Shown here: positions 23,424 to 30,458 of the stretch, one piece after another
Numbering within the stretch: the first letter of the stretch is position 1
Layout: the number at the start of each line of letters is the position of its first letter
Source of the DNA: Clostridia bacterium
GTDB taxonomy: Bacteria > Bacillota > Clostridia > Lachnospirales > Lachnospiraceae
DNA length: 34,401 nt
Assembly (NCBI GenBank): GCA_009929525.1
Contig: SAAH01000036.1
Span: 1 to 34,401, forward strand
Reading direction: 5' to 3'
Position numbers and translations under genes: made by a program
The notes under the pieces: generated by a model
Told to the model about the DNA's origin: nothing
The model's database searches: none
What the model saw: only the letters and a program-made list of their open reading frames with translations

Positions 23424-24260
23424 CTATTTTACATGAGTGTGTGTAAACAAATGATCCTGACAATATTCATAATTGCCATTGCATTTTGAGCAAAAACGAA
23501 ATTCCAGATGTTCTCCATCTTTTTCCGTCCTGCCGCAGATCGCACACTTGTGTTTTGTAATATTACCTGCCTGACTTTGATGGACTGCCTTCTTAAAGGT
23601 CTGCCTTCTCTTCACTTCCTTGGGGTTATACCGACTCATATTACGTGTGGAAAAGAAGAATATAATAAAGTTCATCAAAGAACAGATAATCGCAACTCGT
23701 GTAACCCAGTTTGATGTAAGCGCCTGCCATATGATCATGATCGCGTAGGCTGCTCCCAGCCATTTTACTTTCAGCGGGATGATCATCATGAAAAGAACCT
23801 GCATATTCGGATAAGTCGCTGCAAATCCGAGGAATATGGACATACTGATATAGTAAGTGCTGAAGCTTCCGCCAAGTGATACATTTCCCTGATATATAAA
23901 ATACAGGATAAAATGAAGCACAAAAGCACCTACGACCGTCATGATAATGCCTCCAAATATATAGACATTATACCGGAAAGTACCCCATGTCCTCTCTAAA
24001 GTTGTTCCTATGGAATAATAGAAAAACAAAGTGATGATCGTAAAGAGATCCAATGTGCCCGGCGGGATCAATAGCCAGCTGACGATCCTCCACACCTGTC
24101 CCCGCAGGATCAATGCCGGTTCAAGAGTCAGATACCCCAACATCCCCGGTGCGATCGCATAAAGAAGATATCCTGCCGCATAGGTAATGATAATATAGAT
24201 AGTAAGATTTGGAAGTGCATGTCTTCCAACTTTGCGTTCCATTTTGTTCAAAAAATTCAT
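23424..24260 (-). CDS. Rhomboid-like membrane protein, catalytic residues missing, C-terminal zinc ribbon
   Basis: A 278-residue protein with about six membrane helices (residues 18-200) and a soluble C-terminal tail. The L1-loop WR motif of the rhomboid superfamily is present (GQVWRIVSW, W57 R58), as is the following LFFYYSIGTTLERTWGTFRY segment. The catalytic GxSG serine and the later helix histidine are not present, so it should not be a protease. The tail holds CAIC (239, 242), CSKC (257, 260) and CQDH (267, 270), a likely zinc-binding module. The start is ATG 24260, with GGAGG 5 nt upstream; the longer frame begins at a TTG overlapping that site. It lies between corA and pyk. Confidence 0.8.
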   Translation of the reverse strand: MNFLNKMERKVGRHALPNLTIYIIITYAAGYLLYAIAPGMLGYLTLEPALILRGQVWRIVSWLLIPPGTLDLFTIITLFFYYSIGTTLERTWGTFRYNVYIFGGIIMTVVGAFVLHFILYFIYQGNVSLGGSFSTYYISMSIFLGFAATYPNMQVLFMMIIPLKVKWLGAAYAIMIIWQALTSNWVTRVAIICSLMNFIIFFFSTRNMSRYNPKEVKRRQTFKKAVHQSQAGNITKHKCAICGRTEKDGEHLEFRFCSKCNGNYEYCQDHLFTHTHVK

Positions 24261-24303
24261 ATAAGCCTCCAAAGTCAGTATTTCAATGATCAGTTACCAA
24301 TCC

Positions 24304-25245
24304 CTAGAACAAATCTTTCTTTCGGAAGATAAATGCCACCACAAGGCTGAGTATCAAAGAAAATATAATAACATACAAAAATCCCATCGGATTATTCGCA
24401 AATGGCATTCCTTTTCCATTCAGGTTCATACCATAAGCACTGAAGATCATCGTCGGGATAGACATAACGATCGTTACCGTCGCCAAAAACTTCATTACGA
24501 TATTCAGGTTATTGGATATGACCGACGCAAATGCATCCATCGTTCCACTTAGGATGCCACTGTATATGTTCGCCATCTCGATAGCCTGTTTATTCTCAAT
24601 AATAACATCTTCCAGGAGTTCTGTATCTTCCGGATACTGCTTGATATTCTCAACTTTCAGAAGCTTTTCCAATACCACCTCGTTGGACCGAAGAGACGTA
24701 GTAAAATATACCAGAGATTTCTCCAACTCCAAAAGTTCTATCAGTTCCTGATTTCTCTGAGATTTGTGCAGTTTTTCTTCTACCTGTTCGCTCTTTTTAT
24801 CGATGATACGCAGGTAATGCAGAAACATAGATGCATTCCTGTACAAAAGCTGCAGGATAAATCTTGTTCTTTTATATGTGTAAAAATTGCGGACACGGCC
24901 ATCCATAAAAGATCCTAAAACAGGTGTATCTTCCAGACAAACCGTAAAAATCATCTGCTCCGTTACAACGATACCCATAGGGATCGTTCCATACCATTCT
25001 TTGTCATTTCGCTCCTCGATGATAGGTATATCAACCAGGATAAGTGTATAATTATCTTCCACCTCTATACGTGAACGTTCTTCTTCATCCAAAGGAGCTC
25101 GAAGATGGTCAACTTCAATTCCATAAGTCTCTGCGATCTCTACGATCTCAGTTGCCGTTGGATCGATCAGTGCGATCCAGCTGCCTTCCTGTGCCTCGTT
25201 GATCTGATGTACATTATTATCAAAAGTCCTGAAAATTTTTATCAT
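24304..25245 (-). CDS. corA: CorA-family divalent cation transporter
   Basis: A 313-residue transporter of the CorA family, which moves Mg2+ (sometimes Co2+ or Ni2+) into the cell. The large N-terminal cytoplasmic domain (about 1-245) precedes two membrane helices (about 250-270 and 287-307). The diagnostic YGMN motif (271-274) sits between them, and the short acidic/basic RKKDLF end is typical. The linker between helices has an NGKGMPFANN stretch in place of the usual MPE sequence, so metal preference may differ. It is the first gene of the operon, with a strong promoter upstream and GGGAG before the ATG. Confidence 0.93.
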   Translation of the reverse strand: MIKIFRTFDNNVHQINEAQEGSWIALIDPTATEIVEIAETYGIEVDHLRAPLDEEERSRIEVEDNYTLILVDIPIIEERNDKEWYGTIPMGIVVTEQMIFTVCLEDTPVLGSFMDGRVRNFYTYKRTRFILQLLYRNASMFLHYLRIIDKKSEQVEEKLHKSQRNQELIELLELEKSLVYFTTSLRSNEVVLEKLLKVENIKQYPEDTELLEDVIIENKQAIEMANIYSGILSGTMDAFASVISNNLNIVMKFLATVTIVMSIPTMIFSAYGMNLNGKGMPFANNPMGFLYVIIFSLILSLVVAFIFRKKDLF

Positions 25246-25330
25246 ATCTCTGTTCTCCCTTCACCACCTGCAACGGAGGCAAAAACAGATGCCTGAATCC
25301 ACTCCCCTGCGAATGACAAAATTCATATTC

Positions 25331-25360
25331 ATTATAAAACCCACCCACTTGTTTTGTCAA
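25331..25360 (-). promoter_or_regulatory. corA: Promoter of the corA operon
   Basis: Minus strand: perfect TTGACA (25355-25360), an 18-nt spacer and perfect TATAAT (25331-25336). Both hexamers match consensus. The predicted leader is about 80 nt. Confidence 0.85.
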
Positions 25361-25364
25361 TTTC

Positions 25365-25393
25365 TTTACAAACTTTCTTGCCTGGGATATAAT
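25365..25393 (+). promoter_or_regulatory. aroC: Promoter of aroC
   Basis: Plus strand: TTTACA (25365-25370), a 17-nt spacer and perfect TATAAT (25388-25393). Its -35 box lies only 4 bp from the -35 box of the divergent corA promoter. Confidence 0.8.
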
Positions 25394-25416
25394 GAATCAA
25401 AAAATGAAATTCAATT

Positions 25417-25446
25417 CCGATTTTCAGGCGTCTTCCTGCTAATCGG
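25417..25446 (+). promoter_or_regulatory. Hairpin in the aroC 5' leader
   Basis: CCGATT (25417-25422) pairs with AATCGG (25441-25446), and inside it CAGG (25425-25428) pairs with CCTG (25435-25438), with a 2x2 internal loop and a six-base loop. No T-tract follows, so it is not a terminator. It ends 12 nt before the AAGGAG site of aroC. The role is unknown and it may be only a stabilising stem. Confidence 0.45.
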
Positions 25447-25469
25447 CAAAAAATGATAAAGGAGAATAT

Positions 25470-26567
25470 ATGGCTGGTTCACATTTTGGTACAATATTTA
25501 AGATAAGCACCTGGGGCGAGTCCCATGGAGCAGGGGTTGGCGTAGTTGTTGACGGATGTCCTTCCGGACTTTCACTGACCGAAGAGGATATTCAGATTTT
25601 TCTAAATCGAAGAAAACCCGGTCAGAGCCGTTTTACCACTCCCCGCAAGGAGGATGACTGTGTGGAGATTCTCTCCGGCACTTTTGAGGGAAAAACTACG
25701 GGTACACCAATCTCCCTTCTTGTGCGCAATACTTCACAGCGTTCCCATGATTATTCCGAGATAGCTTCCTACTATCGCCCGGGACATGCAGATTATACCT
25801 TTGATGCAAAGTACGGTTTCCGCGATTACCGCGGTGGCGGACGTTCCTCCGGTCGTGAGACGATCGGCAGAGTTGCTGCCGGTGCCATCGCATCGAAACT
25901 TCTTAACGAAATGGGTATCACGATCTGCACTTATACGAAGTCTATTGGACCTGTTGCTGTCAATGCCTTTGATGAAGATGAGATATTTAATAATAAACTC
26001 TATATGCCGGACGCTTCTGCTGCCGATGCTGCTTCTGAGTATCTTAATCAATGTATGAAGGAATGCAATTCCTCCGGTGGCATGATCGAATGCATCATCC
26101 GGAATCTCCCCGCTGGACTTGGCGATCCTGTCTTTGAAAAACTGGATGCTAATCTGGCGAAAGCAATCTTTTCCATCGGTGCTGTAAAAGGCTTTGAGAT
26201 TGGTTCCGGTATGGAGGCTGCAAAAGCAACAGGACTGACCAATAACGACAGTTTCCTAACGGACAGCGAAGGGCATGTATCAAAAGCTACCAACCATGCC
26301 GGCGGCATCCTTGGCGGTATGAGTGATGGAAGCAATATCGTATTTCGTGCTGCCATCAAACCTACTCCGTCCATCGCCTCCGAGCAGCAAACGATCAACA
26401 AATCCGGTGAGCCTATTACTGTTTCGATCAAGGGCCGGCATGACCCGGTCATCGTTCCCCGAGCAGTCGTCGTTGTGGAATCTATGGCTGCACTTGTGCT
26501 GGCAGACGCATTGCTGTTAAATATGAGTTCACGTATGGATCATCTTCACAAAATATACGATAAGTAA
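25470..26567 (+). CDS. aroC: Chorismate synthase
   Basis: A 365-residue enzyme that converts EPSP to chorismate, the branch point to aromatic amino acids and folate, using reduced FMN. Family signatures are visible in order: GESHGAGVGVVVDGCPSGL (about 12-30), GQSRFTTPRKEDD (about 51-63), FRDYRGGGRSSGRETIGRVA (about 117-136), GGMSDGSNIVFRAAIKPT (about 286-303) and RHDPVIVPRAVVVVESMAAL (about 324-343). The length is full. The ATG has AAAGGAG at good spacing. It is a single-gene unit with its own promoter and a strong terminator, with no other shikimate genes nearby. Confidence 0.97.
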   Translation: MAGSHFGTIFKISTWGESHGAGVGVVVDGCPSGLSLTEEDIQIFLNRRKPGQSRFTTPRKEDDCVEILSGTFEGKTTGTPISLLVRNTSQRSHDYSEIASYYRPGHADYTFDAKYGFRDYRGGGRSSGRETIGRVAAGAIASKLLNEMGITICTYTKSIGPVAVNAFDEDEIFNNKLYMPDASAADAASEYLNQCMKECNSSGGMIECIIRNLPAGLGDPVFEKLDANLAKAIFSIGAVKGFEIGSGMEAAKATGLTNNDSFLTDSEGHVSKATNHAGGILGGMSDGSNIVFRAAIKPTPSIASEQQTINKSGEPITVSIKGRHDPVIVPRAVVVVESMAALVLADALLLNMSSRMDHLHKIYDK

Positions 26568-26596
26568 TCTTAGTTCTTTTACAATATTTTCTTTAT

Positions 26597-26647
26597 AAAA
26601 ATGCAGATACCGTTTTGACATATGTTCTTAACGGTATCTGCATTTTT
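26597..26647. terminator. Bidirectional intrinsic terminator
   Basis: AAAAATGCAGATACCGTT (26597-26614) is exactly complementary to 26630-26647 around a 15-nt loop. The A-run on the left and T-run on the right give T-tracts on both strands. It lies between the convergent aroC and lactonase genes. Confidence 0.92.
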
Positions 26648-26727
26648 AATTTTCCAAACATTTACATATATTTGCTGCTCCAATGTGCCATTTCAAATGA
26701 CCCAAACAGCATATTTAATATTCTTAA

Positions 26728-27789
26728 TTATACTTCTATATCTGTAAGCAAAATACAGTTTGGTGTCTCTACAGACATTGGTTTTCCCTTCATCACCAGT
26801 ACTTTTTTCTCATAATCAATTGAGAATGTAGTGATACTGTTGGATTCGTGATTAACCACTGCAATATGCTTTCCATCTGGGAACAATGCTATATCTTTTG
26901 GATACTCTCCACTGATCGGAAGTGCAAAATCCTTCGTCAGGAAACCTGTTTCTGTATCTACACTGAACATCGCTACAGAGTTATCTCCTGCTGCCGATGT
27001 AAACAAATGTTTTCCATCTGGAGAAATAGCTATAGCTGCTGCACAATCATGCTGTGGATCCAGTTCATCGGACAGGGTGTCTACGGTCTGAACAAGTTCA
27101 AAATCAGGATCTTTTCCATTATCCTTGTAAGTAAATACTCCAACCTGATTGCTTAACTCAAAAAGAATGTACGCATACTTTCCATCTTTGCTGAACACGA
27201 TCTCACGTGGTCCTGATTCTCTCTTACATCTTATGATGTCCACCAGATCAAGACGTCCACTGTGGGTTTTATTGATCTTATAGATTTTAACCTGATCGAT
27301 ACCATTATCTACCGCACACACGTATTTGCCATCCGGTGTAGTTGTAACACAGCTTACATGCGGACGGAAATTACGTTCTGCAACACTTCCGATTCCTTTA
27401 TGGAAAACGCCATCAACAACTTTTCCAAGTCTGCCGTCTTTGTGCGTATGGACAACTGTTATCTTGCCATCGTGATATCCACCAACAAACAAATATTCGC
27501 CATTGTCATCCACAGAAAGATAGCATCCTCTCATACCATCAATATCAACTTTATTGATTGGTTCAAGGTCGCCGTCCGGTTTGATCGCAAATACTGCAAC
27601 ACCTTCATCAGCAATAGAATATAGATACTTGCCATTCTTTGATTTTACCACATAGGAGGAATTGTTTACTGGAACAACTTTACGTTCTGATAAAGTACCT
27701 TCCTCCACATCCACATCATACAAATGAATACCAATGCTGCTTCCATGTGTATAAGTGCCCACATAGGCAACATACTTTCCTTTTTCCAT
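26728..27789 (-). CDS. Lactonase-family seven-bladed beta-propeller protein
   Basis: A 353-residue cytoplasmic protein of the lactonase family (the family of E. coli Pgl, 6-phosphogluconolactonase). It opens with the typical YVAYVGTYTHGSSIGIHLYD and carries repeated propeller blades ending in PDGKYVCAVDN, KDGKYAYILFE, PDGKHLFTSAAGDNSV and PDGKHIAVVNHESNSI, with RPHVSCVTTTPDG near residue 145. There is no signal peptide. Pentose-phosphate genes are absent nearby, so 6-phosphogluconolactonase activity is likely by family but not shown by context. GGATGGGG precedes the ATG. It is monocistronic, with its own promoter and a shared terminator with aroC. Confidence 0.9.
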   Translation of the reverse strand: MEKGKYVAYVGTYTHGSSIGIHLYDVDVEEGTLSERKVVPVNNSSYVVKSKNGKYLYSIADEGVAVFAIKPDGDLEPINKVDIDGMRGCYLSVDDNGEYLFVGGYHDGKITVVHTHKDGRLGKVVDGVFHKGIGSVAERNFRPHVSCVTTTPDGKYVCAVDNGIDQVKIYKINKTHSGRLDLVDIIRCKRESGPREIVFSKDGKYAYILFELSNQVGVFTYKDNGKDPDFELVQTVDTLSDELDPQHDCAAAIAISPDGKHLFTSAAGDNSVAMFSVDTETGFLTKDFALPISGEYPKDIALFPDGKHIAVVNHESNSITTFSIDYEKKVLVMKGKPMSVETPNCILLTDIEV

Positions 27790-27865
27790 GATTACCCCAT
27801 CCTTTCATATCCGAAAATGATCACGCTCTTCTCGGGCTTTCAATTCTTTGCATTACTTGAGAATT

Positions 27866-27894
27866 ATTTTATCACATTTTTGGAGATTCTACAA
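27866..27894 (-). promoter_or_regulatory. Promoter of the lactonase gene
   Basis: Minus strand: TTGTAG (27889-27894), a 17-nt spacer and TAAAAT (27866-27871) with an upstream TGA that forms an extended -10. It lies about 75 nt before the ATG. Confidence 0.6.
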
Positions 27895-27934
27895 TTGCTT
27901 ATTCTGAAACAGCAAAAAATTTTGTGGGGGGGAC

Positions 27935-28114
27935 GCACCGGAAGCCAGCGGATGCCCTGCGCGAACGTGGGCAACGCCGCGGTGATCTATCTGCTAACTT
28001 CAACTAAGACGCTCGGGAGAGCCCTCGCGCCTAAGTTTACGTAAGCAGAGGATATCACCTTGGCTAAGGGCGCCCACAAATTGTTCGTGCAGGGCATCCG
28101 TTGGCTTCCGGTGC
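27935..28114 (+). ncRNA. 180-nt GC-rich structured element, candidate non-coding RNA or palindromic repeat
   Basis: The outer 32-nt arms (27935-27966 and 28083-28114) are complementary at every position when read as plus-strand RNA, with two G-U pairs. On the minus strand those two would be A-C mismatches, which favours a plus-strand RNA. Inside, stems stack in register: GTGGGC/GCCCAC (27967-27972 with 28072-28077, AAATT bulge), GGTGAT/ATCACC (27981-27986 with 28054-28059), CTGCT/AGCAG (27991-27995 with 28044-28048), AACTT/AAGTT, and an apical CGC..GGG-AGAG-CCC..GCG hairpin (28010-28029). GC content is well above the surroundings. No open frame or T-tract accompanies it. A mobile palindromic repeat or MITE with 32-bp ends is the main alternative. 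Confidence 0.6.
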
Positions 28115-28363
28115 TGTTTGCTGGCCATGCTTGTAGGGCGCGGCGCGGGTTTTGCAGGTCACTTTATTAGTTGATGCATTGTGAAGATTTGGGGAGATTG
28201 TGGCAGTAGCAGCACTTTGATAGTGTAGTGGCGTTGTTTTATTCTTGTCGTTTATGTTGGTATTCGTTATAGGATTTTACTGGAACTCTTGTTATTGATT
28301 TGCATTTATATGGGGTTATGTGGTATATATAGGGAATGACTTTTTTATTGATTTTGGATTTCA
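28115..28363. other. Gene-free G/T-rich stretch upstream of the pseudouridine synthase
   Basis: No coding frame with a ribosome binding site is seen here. The plus strand is rich in G and T and poor in C, with a short GC-rich patch (GGGCGCGGCGCGGG near 28136-28149). No convincing promoter was found, so where transcription of the next gene begins is unclear. Confidence 0.5.
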
Positions 28364-28433
28364 GAGCGGCTCTGATGTATTATGTCAGCATAGCTGGCGA
28401 GCCGCTCGCAGCAAGTACGCCGAGGCGTACTTG
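28364..28433 (+). repeat. Two adjacent perfect palindromes just before the pseudouridine synthase gene
   Basis: The first is GAGCGGCTC (28364-28372) with GAGCCGCTC (28399-28407), enclosing a small CAGC-ATA-GCTG hairpin (28386-28396). The second is CAAGTACGCC (28412-28421) with GGCGTACTTG (28424-28433), 10 bp with almost no loop. The second ends 7 nt before the GAGGTG ribosome binding site. No T-tract follows. They could affect translation, be protein-binding sites, or be repetitive palindromic units. Confidence 0.6.
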
Positions 28434-28451
28434 AATATAGAGGTGACAATT

Positions 28452-29354
28452 ATGGATCGGACTTTTAATTTTGTTATTTCTTGTGATGAGGAGAATCTAA
28501 GGATCGGGGATTTTCTTGTTGGAAAAGGGTTTTCCCGGCATGTGAGGACTTTTTTGAAGCATCAGGAGGGGGCTGTTTTGCTGAATGGTGAGGCTGCTTT
28601 GTTTTATTTTGTGCTTCATGAGGGGGATCGGCTTACCGTTCATTTGGTTGAGGAGGAGGCTTCTTCTAATATTGTGCCGGTGCAGATGGATGTGGATATT
28701 GTGTATGAGGATGAGGATCTTATGATTGTTAATAAGGCGGCTGATATGCCTATTCATCCTTCTATCGGTAATTATGATAATACACTTGCCAATGGGATCG
28801 CATGGTACTTTGCCTCACAGGGTATTCCCTTTGTTTATCGGTGTATCAACAGGCTGGACAGGGATACGACAGGACTTTTGATTCTTGCCAAGAATATGGT
28901 GAGTGGTGCGATTCTCTCGGAACAGATGAAACGCAGGGAGATCCACCGGACGTATCTTGCCATTGTAGAAGGTCTTCTGCCTGACCAGGGTATCGTTGAT
29001 GCGCCTATTGCAAGAACTTCTGATTCATTGATCGAACGGATGGTTGATAAAGTTCATGGAGAACGGGCTGTCACTCATTATAGCCGCGTGGCTTATCAAA
29101 ATGATACCAATCTGTCACTGGCAAAACTCAGGCTGGAAACAGGGCGTACCCACCAGATCCGTGTTCATATGACCCATATCGGACACCCTTTAGTTGGAGA
29201 CAGCCTATATAATCCCAGCACAATATTACTGGGCCGGCAGGCTCTTCACTCCTGTTCTCTCAAGTTTACGCATCCTATCACAGGAAAGATGATGGATTTC
29301 TTTGCACCATTACCTAAGGATATGGCTGCTTTTTTCCCGGATGTTGTGGTTTGA
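28452..29354 (+). CDS. RluA-family 23S rRNA pseudouridine synthase
   Basis: A 300-residue enzyme that isomerises uridine to pseudouridine in RNA. An N-terminal S4-like RNA-binding part (about 15-70) precedes the catalytic domain, with CINRLDRDTTGLLILAKN at 131-148 holding the catalytic aspartate D136. Other family motifs are VNKAADMPIHPS (about 93), RTYLAIVEG (about 165) and LETGRTHQIRVHMTHIGHPL (about 220). The ATG at 28452 follows GAGGTG; the longer frame from 28320 runs through the palindromes and is not used. The first 109 codons favour G- and T-ending codons (Glu is always GAG), while later codons resemble the rest of the window. The exact target uridine cannot be named. Confidence 0.92.
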   Translation: MDRTFNFVISCDEENLRIGDFLVGKGFSRHVRTFLKHQEGAVLLNGEAALFYFVLHEGDRLTVHLVEEEASSNIVPVQMDVDIVYEDEDLMIVNKAADMPIHPSIGNYDNTLANGIAWYFASQGIPFVYRCINRLDRDTTGLLILAKNMVSGAILSEQMKRREIHRTYLAIVEGLLPDQGIVDAPIARTSDSLIERMVDKVHGERAVTHYSRVAYQNDTNLSLAKLRLETGRTHQIRVHMTHIGHPLVGDSLYNPSTILLGRQALHSCSLKFTHPITGKMMDFFAPLPKDMAAFFPDVVV

Positions 29355-29446
29355 GAGTTACTACTGCTTCTCCATACACACAAACTGGAAAATGCAGTTT
29401 CCATGGAAATGCAAGTATGCCTCGGCTTTATACCGGAAGGATATTG

Positions 29447-29472
29447 GACTCCCACCTCTAGAGGTGGGAGTC
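29447..29472. repeat. 26-nt perfect palindrome
   Basis: GACTCCCACCTCT is followed directly by its exact reverse complement AGAGGTGGGAGTC. It lies 93 nt after the pseudouridine synthase stop, with no real T-tract (TTATCTGCTTT follows), so it is at best a weak terminator. Short perfect hairpins like this also mark the subterminal ends of IS200/IS605-type elements. Confidence 0.85.
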
Positions 29473-29496
29473 TTATCTGCTTTCAGGATAAATTGA

Positions 29497-29522
29497 CGGA
29501 CACTCAAGAATTGACGTGTCCG
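29497..29522. repeat. Second hairpin after the palindrome
   Basis: CGGACAC (29497-29503) pairs with GTGTCCG (29516-29522) over a 12-nt loop. The heptamer AATTGAC occurs directly before the left arm and again inside the loop (29491-29497 and 29509-29515). Confidence 0.7.
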
Positions 29523-29523
29523 A

Positions 29524-29637
29524 GGGTATATACTAAAAAATCGCTGAATATTGCCTCAATATGATCATAATTGCCTTAATTTTAAGCAGATATTTACATT
29601 TTAATGGGGTCAATGGGGTATATACAAAATAATCGCT
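29524..29637. repeat. Imperfect 22-bp direct repeat pair
   Basis: The 22-mers at 29524-29545 and 29616-29637 (both starting GGGTATATAC and ending ATCGCT) agree at 20 of 22 positions. The second copy is preceded by a tandem 9-mer, AATGGGGTC then AATGGGGTA (29603-29620). The spacing of 92 bp and the hairpins nearby suggest remnants of a small mobile or duplicated element. Confidence 0.65.
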
Positions 29638-29849
29638 TGCACCGCCTCGCAATCCCCAAAATACGCGGCAGAGGGAAAAAGAAAATTTGCAGCTGCCCTA
29701 TTCGCAACAAATCCCAACAAAATCATGTGTTATATATTGAAATAATGGATGCCACGTGGTACACAATTGCTTTTTCTTACTATGTGCCCCGCTTACCAAT
29801 AATCTGCTTCTTGGCAAATGGAAATCTGAGAGGCTGCATTGAAAACAAG
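29638..29849. other. Gene-free stretch between repeats and terminator
   Basis: A 94-codon frame (29604-29888) crosses this stretch, but it has no ribosome binding site, no recognisable domain and a composition unlike the neighbouring genes, and it runs into the terminator stem. I see no promoter or RNA gene here. Confidence 0.5.
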
Positions 29850-29903
29850 AATCCCACATTTAAGCAAGTATATATTAACTCTGCTTAAATGTGGGATTTT
29901 TTT
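29850..29903. terminator. Strong intrinsic terminator, probably bidirectional
   Basis: AATCCCACATTTAAGCA (29850-29866) is exactly complementary to 29882-29898 around a 15-nt loop. Seven T follow on the plus strand. On the minus strand the stem is followed by CTTGTTTTC, a weaker T-tract. It lies just past the stop of the UPF0303 gene, so it most likely ends the pilus transcript and blocks plus-strand readthrough. Confidence 0.88.
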
Positions 29904-29940
29904 ATGATTTCATCATTTATTTCTATTTTTGCACTTCTTA

Positions 29941-30435
29941 CTACATTGCCCGAATCCTTGGCACTTCTGCAACATGAAGGTATTTGCTGATGCATTTCAC
30001 CAAAAGATCATGATCGGAAACGTGATCCAGACCGGATACGGTGATACTGCCGATCACTCCAACTTCTTCTACACGGATCGGAAATCCACCACCGCAGGCA
30101 GCATATTCTCTCGGATCGAGGAAACGTTCTTCCAGGGTTTCCTCTGTCTCTCTAAGACTGATATACATGCGCATACTGCTCTGCTCGGTCACACGCACGG
30201 TATTTTCTTTTCTTTCCATCCACTGTTCGTTATAGAGGTTTGTCCCATCCATTCCATATTGGAATACAGTATATCCGTTATTCAGCTTGATCCGCACCGC
30301 TATGGACAAACCAAGTCTTCTTGCCTCCATAACTACGATCATCCCCAGCTCCCACGCATCTGCATTTGTAAAACTTGAAAACTGTAAAATCTCTTCCTGC
30401 ATCTCCAATACTTTTGCTAATTCTTCTACTGTCAT
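29941..30435 (-). CDS. UPF0303 family protein (heme-degrading/GlcG-like fold)
   Basis: A 164-residue cytoplasmic protein of the UPF0303 family, part of the DUF336/GlcG/HbpS-like group. Visible family blocks are FTNADAWELGMIVVMEARRL (about 21-40), ELG-type helix, KENTVRVTEQSSMRMYI (about 75-91), YAACGGGFPIRVEEVGVIGSITVSG with the glycine-rich turn (about 111-135), and SDHDLLVKCISKYL (about 139-152). It has been called heme-degrading by homology, but no haem ligand is evident and the true role is not established. Start ATG lies behind GGGAGGA. It follows pilT by 23 nt and ends the pilus operon. It has no obvious tie to pili. Confidence 0.88.
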   Translation of the reverse strand: MTVEELAKVLEMQEEILQFSSFTNADAWELGMIVVMEARRLGLSIAVRIKLNNGYTVFQYGMDGTNLYNEQWMERKENTVRVTEQSSMRMYISLRETEETLEERFLDPREYAACGGGFPIRVEEVGVIGSITVSGLDHVSDHDLLVKCISKYLHVAEVPRIRAM

Positions 30436-30458
30436 CGTTCATTCCTCCCAACTGATAG

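Noticed and set aside
27935-28114. rRNA, tRNA array or group II intron
   Set aside because: No tRNA cloverleaf, no rRNA conserved segments, and no reverse transcriptase or domain V-like hairpin seen.
28320-28451. N-terminal 44-residue extension of the pseudouridine synthase
   Set aside because: It crosses two perfect palindromes; the ATG at 28452 has a GAGGTG site and matches the normal protein start.
29604-29888. 94-codon plus-strand frame
   Set aside because: No ribosome binding site, no domain, begins inside a tandem repeat and ends within a terminator loop; most likely chance.
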